From Splendidivirga corallicola (lineage in GTDB: Bacteria; Bacteroidota; Bacteroidia; Cytophagales; Cyclobacteriaceae): a stretch of 64,000 bases of DNA. The DNA lies in assembly GCA_030442035.1 (NCBI GenBank), contig JAUJEA010000020.1:1-64000 (forward strand), written 5' to 3'. Below, one piece after another: positions 56,501 through 64,000 of the stretch (positions are counted from its first letter, which is position 1; each line of letters starts with the position of its first letter). Under the pieces are notes generated by a model, which saw nothing but the letters and a program-made list of their open reading frames with translations, was not told the origin of the DNA and searched no databases. Made by a program: the position numbers and the translations under genes.

Positions 56501-56608
56501 AGCCTTGGCACGCTTATCTTTCACGTCATTAATGGGGAAAGTTTCCTGGGAAAACCCATGAAAACAAAGCATTATTAACACGAATGTTAATAGTAGGCAT
56601 CTCTTCAT
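53585..56608 (-). CDS. Exported tandem amidohydrolase (inactive N-terminal module, active-looking C-terminal module)
   Basis: 1007 residues with signal peptide MKRCLLLTFVLIMLCFHGFS. Module 1 (about 35-420) keeps the frame (ATVVVDHKTQIDNATLIIREG) but has IYPSLIDIYTNYG where HxH is expected. A beta-rich linker with a Lys/Glu-rich stretch (KKEDKKKKEGKEEE) covers about 440-565. Module 2 (about 570-990) keeps the metal ligands: DEHSHIA, ISCHSYV, FTHILEG and NSDDAEM. Imidazolonepropionase-like proteins of this pair are common in Bacteroidota; the substrate is unknown. It is the first gene of a two-gene operon. Confidence 0.9.
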   Translation of the reverse strand: MKRCLLLTFVLIMLCFHGFSQETFPINDVKDKRAKAYAFTNATVVVDHKTQIDNATLIIREGKIENVGQGLSVPVGYKVIDLQGKYIYPSLIDIYTNYGLPAVKRVRRSFGRAEQINSKTKGAYNANEAIKAEFNASEAFTASGKEAEKLRKAGFGAVLSFRPDGIARGTSTFVTLGEGTDNNLMLSSKVAAHYSFNKGTSTQMYPTSMMGSIALLRQTYLDADWYKGLQNKPFSDQSLNAWINTQNLPQIFDAGGWLNILRADKVGDEFGKQYIIKGNGNEYQRIKEIKATNAALIIPVNYPDAHDVDDPIDAEGVSLEDMLHWELAPTNLGTLEQNNIQFSITSHQTDGKKFWKNLRQAIKNGLSEEMALKALTSNPAVMINMQHKVGSLKKGMVANFLITSSKLFDEKNIIHENWVQGNRFILKSMDVKDFSGQYALIFNGNTHNLEISGEPGKHKTKIIVNDSTNIEVKSKFDQELVTFNFKPKKDEEGLIRLSGWKAGNNLKGQGQLADGTWIGWTANRTGDLEKKEDKKKKEGKEEEQSLGSVIYPFIAYGNPSLPGQEAILFKNATVWTNESAGIIGETDVLVKDGKIAKIGKDISDNSAKVVDATGKHLTSGIIDEHSHIAASSINDVATNSGMVRIGDVLDPESIHIYRQLSGGVTASQILHGSANPIGGQSALIKLRWGASPEELKIKGADGFIKFALGENVKRSRSSSSIRYPQTRMGVEQVYVDAFTNALEYEKKWNAYNKLSSKQKVNAEKPRRDLVHETMLEILKGKRFISCHSYVQSEINMLMKVAEQFGFRVNTFTHILEGYKVADKMAAHGVGGSTFADWWAYKWEVRYAIPYNPSLMNMAGVIVAINSDDAEMARRLNQEAAKSVKYGGMSEEDAWKMVTLNPAKLLHLDDRMGSVKVGKDADLVLWSDNPLSIYAKAEKTLVDGRVYFDIKKDEEARQALTKERARLVQKMKGVKKSGAPTQKSRSGKDVNWHCDDIVGHTILQFGDR

Positions 56609-56740
56609 ACTATTTTTAATTTAGGGTTAAGTTTGACGGGTCAAATTAAGAAATTTATCGTTTTCAATATTCCGGGGATTTGAAATTTATATGAGCGGTT
56701 TTATATCAATTGAAATGGTTGATCTGTTTTCGCAACATTA

Positions 56741-56777
56741 AAATACCCCTTCTTCGTACCTGATCATTAAGAAGGGG
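56741..56777 (-). terminator. Intrinsic terminator of the M49-like peptidase gene
   Basis: CCCCTTCTT (56746-56754) and AAGAAGGGG (56769-56777) form a perfect 9-bp stem. On the minus strand it is followed by TATTTTAATG. It lies 32 bp past the stop codon of the M49-like gene. Confidence 0.75.
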
Positions 56778-56808
56778 CATTCTCTGTTTTGCATTGAGAA
56801 GAATATAC

Positions 56809-58464
56809 TCACAGGCCAAGTACCTGTATCCCTTGTTTGAATACAATATCCACTGGTATACCTTTATCAGATAACCTGTCCAAATCAGCTTGCAGGTCAG
56901 GTTTAATGTTACCCATATCTGCTACCAAAGCCTCAACGCCCTCATAATCACCATCACCTTGAAGGGTCAATATTTTTTCTGAAAGTGCTGTCATTGCCTC
57001 TTTCATTTTTTCGAAATCAATTTTATAACGGCCTGTGGTTTCATCCTTTGCAAAAGCACCATTTTCCTGAAAGAAGTTGAATCGAATCATATTGGCCTTT
57101 CCATGGGCACTTGATGCTCCAAACCGAACAGATCTGAAAATACTTGCCATAAACGTTGTATAGTAGTTCATGAGATCACCCTCAACCTCTCCTTGCTCAT
57201 GCAAATTGGTGATCATGTATAGCCCGAGTATATCTGCTTTCCCCTCCTCCAAAGCCGAAGCATTTTCTTTCAATGCTTCTCGTACCGTACCTTTGCCATT
57301 AATGGTGTTTTTTATCCCCAGGCCATGGGCCACTTCATGAAACATTGTGTTGGCAAAAAATGCATCGAATGTGATATATTGACGCTGTTCTTCGTCAATC
57401 AGTTCATCAGCAATAGGTATTAGTATATGGTCGAACTTTGCTTTCATGGCATTTTTCAACTGCGACCTTCGTGTCCCTTTTTCCAATTGGACACCTTCAT
57501 CATTTGGGAGATTAACCGCAATTGTTTTACTTCCTGCATTACAATCTCCGGCATAATAAATAACATCAAAGGCCGCTAGTTGTGATTCTCTGCCTGGCTC
57601 TTCACTTTTATATTTTTCTTCTACCGGTAATCCCTTTTGAAGGCCTGGTAAAAAAGTAGCATATTTTTCAAGTCGTTTACTCCATGCCAGATCTTTCACT
57701 AAAACATAAGTCTCATGAGCTGCTTTGGCACCAAATAATTGGTCTTCGTAGGTCTCGATTGGTCCGGTGATAAGATCCAATGTGTTTGTTTTCATATCCA
57801 TCCAAGCAATGTCACTCTCAAAGTAGTCATCAGTCAACAAAGCTTCAGCTCTTAAATTCAGATATTTTTTGAGTTCTTCATTCTCAGCCAGGGCAGCTGC
57901 CTGTTTCATTAATTTCGAAGCTTCCTTTACTTCATTCTCAAATGCCACGTGATACGGAACTGTAATGAGATTGCCTTCCGTGTCCCTCTTTAATAGTGTA
58001 TAAAGAGATCCCTTTTCAGGCAGATCAGCAGCCTCGAACTCCTCCTTGCTCATATCTTCCGGATAGAAATTAGCACCAGCCGGTTTCTCACCAAAACCTT
58101 CAACAAAAGACTCATTATTATTGAGCCGGTCCCATGGTCCGTAATTAATCCTGGCAAACGCTCTTGCTCGCTCATTATCAATTTGTCCCATAAGGTCATT
58201 TTTATTTCCATAGGCCTCCTTCCAAAACAACCCATTCATGATATCTCCTACCTGAATAAAAAGCTTAATCATTTCCTTCTGATTATCACTGAGTGCGCTG
58301 AGGTCAGCTGTCAACTCGACTCGTTTGTATTTATTCAGCAGATCTTGATACAGGGAATCTTCCGCGGTCATCTCACTGGTTTTTGCAGTATTACTACTTT
58401 CCTTTGGGTTGGAGCAAGAAAAGATAATGATGGATAAAGCACTGAATAAAATTATTCGTCTCAT
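56809..58464 (-). CDS. M49-like (dipeptidyl-peptidase III-type) zinc peptidase lipoprotein
   Basis: 551 residues with a lipobox (SIIIFSCSNP), so it is anchored in a membrane and periplasm- or surface-facing. The zinc site is MFHEVAHGLGI followed about 30 residues later by EEGKADILGLY, matching the M49 pair of motifs. Classical DPP III has HExxGH with an extra residue and EECRAE, whereas here the first motif is an ordinary HExxH. Length and overall pattern fit bacterial DPP III-like proteins that remove dipeptides. It is monocistronic, with an upstream 30-bp palindrome and a downstream terminator. Confidence 0.87.
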   Translation of the reverse strand: MRRIILFSALSIIIFSCSNPKESSNTAKTSEMTAEDSLYQDLLNKYKRVELTADLSALSDNQKEMIKLFIQVGDIMNGLFWKEAYGNKNDLMGQIDNERARAFARINYGPWDRLNNNESFVEGFGEKPAGANFYPEDMSKEEFEAADLPEKGSLYTLLKRDTEGNLITVPYHVAFENEVKEASKLMKQAAALAENEELKKYLNLRAEALLTDDYFESDIAWMDMKTNTLDLITGPIETYEDQLFGAKAAHETYVLVKDLAWSKRLEKYATFLPGLQKGLPVEEKYKSEEPGRESQLAAFDVIYYAGDCNAGSKTIAVNLPNDEGVQLEKGTRRSQLKNAMKAKFDHILIPIADELIDEEQRQYITFDAFFANTMFHEVAHGLGIKNTINGKGTVREALKENASALEEGKADILGLYMITNLHEQGEVEGDLMNYYTTFMASIFRSVRFGASSAHGKANMIRFNFFQENGAFAKDETTGRYKIDFEKMKEAMTALSEKILTLQGDGDYEGVEALVADMGNIKPDLQADLDRLSDKGIPVDIVFKQGIQVLGL

Positions 58465-58487
58465 AGGTATTCGGGTTATATTGTTTT

Positions 58488-58517
58488 GTGCACCATTAAA
58501 ATATTTTAATGATGCAC
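58488..58517. promoter_or_regulatory. 30-bp near-perfect palindrome upstream of the M49-like gene
   Basis: GTGCACCATTAAAAT is mirrored by ATTTTAATGATGCAC with a single mismatched pair. It lies 23 bp before the M49-like ATG and 50 bp after the end of the MATE gene. The AT-rich centre and lack of a T-run fit a dimeric operator better than a terminator. Confidence 0.5.
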
Positions 58518-58567
58518 AAATTATATATTACAAATAATAATCCCAAATTTGATCAGTGCAGTGATCC

Positions 58568-59983
58568 TTAGATTTGAACAGTTTTCCATTTACCCTTTCT
58601 GAATACCAATATACTTACCAAAGCATAAACAGCAACGGCAATGGCAATGGCCAGAAATATACCCATTGGACCAAGGTTAAAATTCCTCGCCAAAACATAG
58701 GCTAATGGCAATTCAAAGGTCCAAAAGCAAAAGAAGTTGATAATAGTGGGTGTTTTTGTGTCTCCGGCTCCATTAAATGATTGTCCGATAACCATTCCAT
58801 AGGCAAAGAAAATATAACCACATGCAATAAAGCGCAGCCCCATGGCACCATACTTTACAACTTCAGCCTCCTGGGAAAACAACGTCACAAATTCCTCAGC
58901 CCAGGTGACAAAGACCACAGAAACAAAGGCCAAAAAGATCATATTGTAAAAGGCACATTTCCAGACAGACTTCTCCGCTCTTTCAGGTTGTTTGGCTCCC
59001 AGGTTTTGCCCGACGAGTGTTGCTGCAGCATTGCTCAGTCCCCAAGAGGGTAAAATGGTGAACATTATGATACGGAAAGCAATGGCATAACCAGCTAGAA
59101 CAGCACTTCCGAATATCGCGCTGATGCGAACCAGAAACAGCCAGCTTAATGTTCCGATCATATATTGTCCAATACCTCCCAAAGAAACCTTGACTAAGCT
59201 TCTGATAATCTCAAAATTCAGTTTGAAGTGCTTTCTTTGGATGCTTACCAGGGAACCAGAGCCCATTAGTGTTGCGAGTTGTATGATCACCCCTACGCCC
59301 CGACCGATATTGGTGGCAATGGCAGCCCCCTTTACACCAAAGCCAGGAATTGGTCCTAATCCGAAAATGAAAAGAGGATCAAGAATGATATTGATTCCAT
59401 TGGCAATGATCAATACTCTCATCGCAATGGAGGCATTGCCTGCACCACGAAAGATAGCATTGATCAGGAAAAGCAACATAACCGTTACATTTCCTGCCAG
59501 CATGATCTGAGTATATCCGTAGCCTTCAGCAATCAGATCCTCTTCCCCACCCATGAGTCTTAGGATGTCCTTTGCAAAGAATATACCTGCTATGCTGAAG
59601 AATATTGAAACAAATACCGTGATAAATATGGCTTGCATGCCAGCATCAGCCGCTGCATCGGGTTTCTTCTCCCCTATTCTTCTGGCTACCATAGCTGTTG
59701 CAGCCATACTCAACCCAATCGCAATGGCGTATACGATCATGATAACTGATTCTGTCAGGGCAACAGTTGCTATGGCATTGACACTTACCTTTCCCACAAA
59801 ATAAATATCGAACACGGCAAAGAGTGATTCCATTAACATTTCCAGAATCATAGGAATCGAGAGCATAAATATGGCTCGATTGATACTGCCGCTGGTAAAG
59901 TTTTGTTCATTACCGCTGATTGCCTTTCCAAGATTTCGAAAGAATTTTAAAAATAATGAACCGTTAGATTTATTGTCTGTCAT
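58568..59983 (-). CDS. MATE-family efflux transporter
   Basis: 471 residues, twelve helices, two MatE halves (MLSIPMILEMLMESLFAVFD; LSNAAATLVGQNLGAKQPER). The roughly 30-residue cytoplasmic N-terminus is normal. It exports cationic compounds or drugs coupled to Na+ or H+. It is not closely similar to the MATE protein at 32863-34167, so the two probably have different substrates. It is monocistronic as far as can be seen. Confidence 0.93.
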   Translation of the reverse strand: MTDNKSNGSLFLKFFRNLGKAISGNEQNFTSGSINRAIFMLSIPMILEMLMESLFAVFDIYFVGKVSVNAIATVALTESVIMIVYAIAIGLSMAATAMVARRIGEKKPDAAADAGMQAIFITVFVSIFFSIAGIFFAKDILRLMGGEEDLIAEGYGYTQIMLAGNVTVMLLFLINAIFRGAGNASIAMRVLIIANGINIILDPLFIFGLGPIPGFGVKGAAIATNIGRGVGVIIQLATLMGSGSLVSIQRKHFKLNFEIIRSLVKVSLGGIGQYMIGTLSWLFLVRISAIFGSAVLAGYAIAFRIIMFTILPSWGLSNAAATLVGQNLGAKQPERAEKSVWKCAFYNMIFLAFVSVVFVTWAEEFVTLFSQEAEVVKYGAMGLRFIACGYIFFAYGMVIGQSFNGAGDTKTPTIINFFCFWTFELPLAYVLARNFNLGPMGIFLAIAIAVAVYALVSILVFRKGKWKTVQI

Positions 59984-60227
59984 TGGTTTTGCTGTTAAAT
60001 AAAATGAGACGTTCTCCGGGATTCGGAGTTTTTATGAACGATGTGCGAGAGATGGGTTTCCTTCCAAACAGATTACTGAATCACAGGAATGGAAGATTAG
60101 TATAACAGCATATTCGGAGTATTTCAATTCTGAAGCACAATGATACAATAATTTTCCATTCTCAACAAAAGAAAAAATGCAAATTATTGCAATAGAATTT
60201 CAGGGAGCGATCAATACCAGATTTTTA

Positions 60228-61535
60228 TTAATTGCCTGACTGACTCACAGGTGACCCGCTTTTATCAAATTCCACAATAAAAGTGGTGCCTTTGTCCAGC
60301 TCACTTTCGCACCAAACTTTTCCTGCCATTGCATCTACAAAGGTTTTTACGATGGACAAACCAAGGCCCGATGAAGGTTCATTGGCTGTGGGTTGGGCAC
60401 TCAAACGCTGAAAACGGATGAACAACTTTTTCTGGTCAGATTCACTGATTCCGGGCCCTTCGTCTCTTACTGAGATAGATACCTTACCTTCAGTGTCCTC
60501 TAATTTCAAATATACATTTCTTCCAAATGGTGAGAATTTGATAGCATTGGAAAGTAAGTTTTCGACTATCCTGGAAAAGTAATTCTGATCTAAGAAGATA
60601 TTGATCTCATTTTGTAAATCGGCCTGAATGGTTATTTTTTTTTCTCGAGCACTTTTTTCAAAATTCTCAAGTATCTCTTTGAGAACCCGGTCCAATTGAA
60701 CTTCCTGAAAATTAAGTTTGATTTCTCCTGTTTCAATGGTTTTAACATCCAGCAATTTACTGATCATGTCTCTCATTCTGTAGATAGACTTGTCGATCAG
60801 GTTAAGTGTTTCAATCTCCTGGTTGGATCGTTCATTTGGAATAAGTCTAAGTACTTCAATCAACCCGATTACCTGGTTCAGGGGACTTTTAAGATCATGC
60901 GCAGCAATGCCAATTAAATAATTTCTCTCTTTATTGATCTCTTCCAGCTGTTCCTTTTTGTTTTCAATTTCCTTATTCTGTTCCTCAATATTCTTTTCGG
61001 CCAATCTTAATGAGGTGGATCTTTTGAAACCATAATAGGAATATAAAATTCCAAATACACCAAGATAAGACACACTCAAAATATTGACTATTTCAGGTAT
61101 ATCCGTTTGTACTCTGAAGCCATTGAACAATCCAATAAAACCAATCCCGAGAAGGAAGGAAAACACTAATTCATATATCTTTTTAAAACCACGGATAGCT
61201 ACGTGGCTAGATATAGCCATACAGGCAAAAGCAAATGACGGGACAAAGGCAAAGTTCAACATATTGACGAACCCACCTAAAAAAAACGAATCCATAGCCA
61301 AAGTTATGAGTTCCACCTTTCGATCGGAGTCGTAGTACTTATAGAAAAAATAAGAGATGTGTGGAAACACAAAAGCAAATGCAGAGAACAGAATAGTCAA
61401 AGTAGTAAGGTCCTGATTACTTTTGTGATTGATAATCAGAATGACTATCCCAATATAATATCCTAGAATTCGAAAGGGATAAGTGGCTCTTCCTACACCT
61501 CTTGCTTTCTTATCGAATATATCGAATACTGTCAT
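60228..61535 (-). CDS. Membrane sensor histidine kinase
   Basis: 435 residues. Six hydrophobic helices (about 20-175), a coiled coil (EKNIEEQNKEIENKKEQLEE), HisKA with phospho-acceptor His in IAAHDLKSPLNQVIGL, and HATPase_c with LLSNAIKFSPFGRN, DEGPGISESDQ and SSGLGLSIVKTF. No response regulator is adjacent. The architecture is the same as the kinase at 44557-45885, although helix sequences differ. The stimulus is unknown. Confidence 0.93.
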   Translation of the reverse strand: MTVFDIFDKKARGVGRATYPFRILGYYIGIVILIINHKSNQDLTTLTILFSAFAFVFPHISYFFYKYYDSDRKVELITLAMDSFFLGGFVNMLNFAFVPSFAFACMAISSHVAIRGFKKIYELVFSFLLGIGFIGLFNGFRVQTDIPEIVNILSVSYLGVFGILYSYYGFKRSTSLRLAEKNIEEQNKEIENKKEQLEEINKERNYLIGIAAHDLKSPLNQVIGLIEVLRLIPNERSNQEIETLNLIDKSIYRMRDMISKLLDVKTIETGEIKLNFQEVQLDRVLKEILENFEKSAREKKITIQADLQNEINIFLDQNYFSRIVENLLSNAIKFSPFGRNVYLKLEDTEGKVSISVRDEGPGISESDQKKLFIRFQRLSAQPTANEPSSGLGLSIVKTFVDAMAGKVWCESELDKGTTFIVEFDKSGSPVSQSGN

Positions 61536-61785
61536 GAATTATTTTTGAGCATACAAAAATTTCGGAACGACCCATTATCACTTTGAGAAGTGAAATGTTA
61601 TATAAGCCAACGTTATAAAGCACGCGTATTGTAAAACCGGCTAACAAAAAAGAACAAAAGTATGCTTATATACCCTTCGATTGTTGAGTCGGGGTTACTT
61701 TAATTATAATAAAATTTGGGTGGAAAGAAAAGCAAAAAACACATGTTTTTTGCTCTCAATAAGTATTCAACTGGTTACGTGACAC

Positions 61786-63351
61786 TTACCGTATAAATCT
61801 CAATCCGAGATTGTAAGTACTTCCTAATCCCTCGCTTTGAGCAGCAAAGAAATCTGTCACCAATAACTCAAGATTGAGATTAGGTGTAAGTTGATATTTG
61901 GCTCCAACACCTGCTTGTGTGAACCAGCCCAGCCTCTCCAATTGGTCATTATTATTTGGATTTTTCCCAAACCTGGGGTCATGCTGGATCATCGCGTAAA
62001 GTGTAAGTACTTCATTTGGAAAATAACTTACGAATAAGCTCACAGGAGTTCTGAAGAAATTATCCTGTGTATCGTTTCTTTTAAATCTGATTAAAAAATC
62101 TGCCTCCGCGAAAAACTGAAAATCACCGAATGTTTTGTCAAAAAAGAATTGCGTCCACCAGGAAGTCCTATCATGTGCCAGGAAGCGAGGGCTTTCCAAA
62201 TCCTTTGCTGCAGGAAACAGTAATGCACTTTGCACTGAGAAAGTAGGGAGGCTTTTAATAGGATTAACTTTGATCCTCGGTCCTATAGCACCGATGGCTG
62301 TTCTATTGTATTTCTCAGTATCGGCTCCGTTAATAGGCTTGTATCCAACGGCATTCAGATAGACATCAAATCCGACATTAAATCTGCCCGACTTAGATGA
62401 TCCAAAGGTGAATTGAAAAGATCCTGTAAAAAAAGTTTGTCTTTCATTGAGCTCTTGTTCATCACCTTCCCCGTTGGCAAAGGAAGTTTGTGTATAAACA
62501 TTGTTGAAGTTTTTGATTTCAATCTGCCCTTTTCTTAAAAGAACGGAGGGAGTATATACCCGAATGTTTGACTCGGTATCTCCCTCAATATTTTGACCGG
62601 AATTTTCAGCTGAACTGCTACCGTTTAGAATTTTTTTTTTATTCAACGCCCAATCGTAAGTATAATAATCAACCTTGTAATCGTTAGGCACTTTGGTATT
62701 TTTGAAACGGTTCAGATAAGCCAACAGTGTTTTGCTTTCATTGGTGAAATCCGCCGTATACCATTTAAATATCTCCGAAATGTATACTTTCTTTTCGTTA
62801 TCCTTAACACGGATGAAATTCGGATCGTTAATGGCGAGTTTAGTTTGTCTATCAAGCTGGGCATCCAAAGTTGCAGGCTTGTAAGCAAAGTTGGTGATCT
62901 TAGGGCAACCAAGAGCCGCACATACCAACACGAAATGTACTCTGGAATCCTTTGTTGTCTCCCTCAATTTTTTATTCTCAATATCATTTAATGTTAATCT
63001 CTCACCAGCGATAGAACGCTTCTTGGTATCAAAGAAACCTCCGATATCCAATGGTGATTTTGTCGGATAGTTCTGAACTATTCCATTGATCACTAACAAA
63101 TTATAAGAATTGATGTAAAAGGCCTTTTTCTGGCTCTCGGAGGCCGAACCCACTGACATTCCTTCTATTTTCTTAACCAGCTGATTGAGTTCAGCCGGAT
63201 TCTTTTTGATGGTCTCGTAATCAACCAATCCATTGGCCACGTGCTTAGCAAAAAATTTGTCAGCATCATTAGTAAAGCTGTTCAATGGTCCTTGAGCCTG
63301 ACTTGTCAATGATACTACCAAGAAAGCGATTGCAAAAGTTATCTGTTTCAT
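61786..63351 (-). CDS. DUF547 domain fused to a C-terminal outer-membrane beta-barrel-like domain
   Basis: The ATG at 63351 gives 521 residues with signal peptide MKQITFAIAFLVVSLTSQAQ; an in-frame start 36 bp upstream is less likely. Residues 25-235 are DUF547: AFYINSYNLLVINGIV, then DSRVHFVLVCAALGCPKI and VYISEIFKWYTADF. After a polar linker, about 270-521 is made of amphipathic beta strands (TFFTGSFQFTFGSSKSGRFN, LFVSYFPNEVLTLYAMIQHD) ending NLGLRFIR, as in outer-membrane barrels. DUF547 proteins are normally about 250 residues and stand alone, so this is a fusion that would hold DUF547 at the outer membrane. Function is unknown. Confidence 0.85.
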   Translation of the reverse strand: MKQITFAIAFLVVSLTSQAQGPLNSFTNDADKFFAKHVANGLVDYETIKKNPAELNQLVKKIEGMSVGSASESQKKAFYINSYNLLVINGIVQNYPTKSPLDIGGFFDTKKRSIAGERLTLNDIENKKLRETTKDSRVHFVLVCAALGCPKITNFAYKPATLDAQLDRQTKLAINDPNFIRVKDNEKKVYISEIFKWYTADFTNESKTLLAYLNRFKNTKVPNDYKVDYYTYDWALNKKKILNGSSSAENSGQNIEGDTESNIRVYTPSVLLRKGQIEIKNFNNVYTQTSFANGEGDEQELNERQTFFTGSFQFTFGSSKSGRFNVGFDVYLNAVGYKPINGADTEKYNRTAIGAIGPRIKVNPIKSLPTFSVQSALLFPAAKDLESPRFLAHDRTSWWTQFFFDKTFGDFQFFAEADFLIRFKRNDTQDNFFRTPVSLFVSYFPNEVLTLYAMIQHDPRFGKNPNNNDQLERLGWFTQAGVGAKYQLTPNLNLELLVTDFFAAQSEGLGSTYNLGLRFIR

Positions 63352-63801
63352 CTGTTTAAATTTTGTCATACTGAAATGGTGATACAAGTTCTATTTCTGA
63401 TTCTGTTGTATTAACAATTCAATGATGACGGTTTCATAGTTTTGAGATTTATACGTTTTCGAAACTTTCGTGTGAATTTAGCTTTTATACTTATACCCTG
63501 AGATATTCATTTTAACTTATTCGTCACGACGTTGAGTTTCAATTTTCAACTGATTAAAAGGAATTCAAAGATAAAAGTTGCACTAGTTACACAAATTCCA
63601 AGAGGATTGTCGGAACACTGACAAAGCCAATTGTAAGGGAAAATAAGTTAAAAATTCCTATAATTTCAGTCATAAGCGTTTTTATTAACGATATGACCAG
63701 TGATATAAACTTTGGTTCAGATTTAAGCGTACATTGAAAACCAAGGTAACATAAAGATCTAAAACATAATCATTATCTTTACAATAAACTGTTAGAATCA
63801 G
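63352..63801. other. 450-bp divergent intergenic region
   Basis: It lies between the divergent DUF547-barrel and moaA genes. It contains a good minus-strand promoter at 63566-63595 and, for moaA, a weaker TATCTTTA string at about 63773. No small gene or hairpin is visible. Confidence 0.5.
63566..63595 (-). promoter_or_regulatory. Promoter of the DUF547-barrel gene
   Basis: On the minus strand TTTG (63595-63592), an 18-base spacer, then TATCTTTG (63573-63566) match the Bacteroidota -33/-7 pattern. The predicted start site near 63560 leaves an untranslated leader of about 200 bases before the ATG at 63351. Confidence 0.55.
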
Positions 63802-64000
63802 ATGTTAGCATCTCAGGTATTCGATAATCATGGCAGGCCTATCAATTATGTGCGACTGGCAGTTACCGATCGGTGTAACTTGCGTTGTTTTTATTGCATG
63901 CCCGAACATGGCATTAATTTTCTCCCCAGAAAAGAACTTTTAAGCTATGAGGAAATGATTCGTATCCTGAAAATATTAGCTTCATTAGGAGTGAATAAAG
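63802..64000 (+). CDS. moaA: GTP 3',8-cyclase MoaA, N-terminal part (runs off the window)
   Basis: The first 66 codons of molybdenum-cofactor gene moaA. MoaA is a radical-SAM enzyme that converts GTP to 3',8-cH2GTP. Visible landmarks: FDNHGRPINYVRLAVTDRCN and the cluster motif CNLRCFYCMPEHG, with the three Cys binding the SAM [4Fe-4S] cluster, followed by LLSYEEMIRILKI. The C-terminal part with the second cluster lies beyond the window. It is divergent from the DUF547-barrel gene. Other moa/moe genes are presumably downstream. Confidence 0.95.
   Translation, partial: MLASQVFDNHGRPINYVRLAVTDRCNLRCFYCMPEHGINFLPRKELLSYEEMIRILKILASLGVNK

Overview
The window is a stretch of bacterial chromosome, AT-rich and typical of the phylum Bacteroidota. 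The gene content (type IX secretion sorting module, LytS/LytTR pair, propeller-type transcriptional sensor, BlaI/BlaR1, PSD1/DUF1501 proteins) and the promoters (TAnnTTTG -7 boxes, hardly any Shine-Dalgarno sequences) point to a free-living, probably marine member of the Cytophagales. The species cannot be named from the sequence. I see no rRNA, tRNA, CRISPR array, prophage or complete insertion sequence; the only mobile trace is the first 25 codons of an IS1595-like transposase at the left edge.

Layout. 1-3.7 kb: transposase fragment, an orphan LytS-type kinase, an ankyrin-repeat protein and a small exported protein bracketed by two 51-bp direct repeats. 3.7-11.8 kb: an operon of an NHL-propeller protein, a cytochrome-bearing PSD1/DUF1549 lipoprotein and a DUF1501 protein, preceded by a one-protein membrane sensor/AraC regulator that lacks kinase and receiver domains. 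12.1-21.6 kb: a ferredoxin-adenylate cyclase fusion, an aquaglyceroporin-like channel, two surface proteins sharing an FnIII-like module, a membrane-anchored FMN glutamate-synthase-like enzyme between REP-like hairpins, and a PDZ-hydrolase. 21.9-27.8 kb: a regulator-rich stretch (LytS/LytTR pair, LuxR-type, two AraC-type regulators) with a VOC and an SRPBCC protein. 28.4-34.8 kb: small unknown proteins, an exonuclease/GIY-YIG nuclease, a beta-helix protein, a MATE transporter and an AhpD-like protein. 35-39.3 kb: a single-module NRPS (degenerate carrier-C-A-PCP-TE). 39.6-46.6 kb: exported beta-rich protein, PqiA-like protein, S9 peptidase, hydroxypyruvate-isomerase-like enzyme, histidine kinase, TrmB.

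46.7-52.2 kb holds the most unusual system: a BlaI repressor, a BlaR1-type M56 sensor protease whose extracellular sensor domain is an apparently intact M23 (LytM) peptidoglycan peptidase, a separate secreted M23 paralogue, an exported amidohydrolase and a propeller lipoprotein. A perfect 36-bp palindrome ends inside the -33 box of the BlaI promoter, which fits autorepression. The layout suggests a cell-wall-sensing or wall-remodelling circuit rather than ordinary beta-lactam resistance.

52.2-64 kb: two exported amidohydrolase-fold proteins (one a tandem fusion, both with degenerate metal sites), an M49-like peptidase lipoprotein, a second MATE transporter, a second histidine kinase, a DUF547-outer-membrane-barrel fusion, and the first 66 codons of moaA. 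Convergent gene pairs are often separated by intergenic inverted repeats drawn from a few recurring sequence families.
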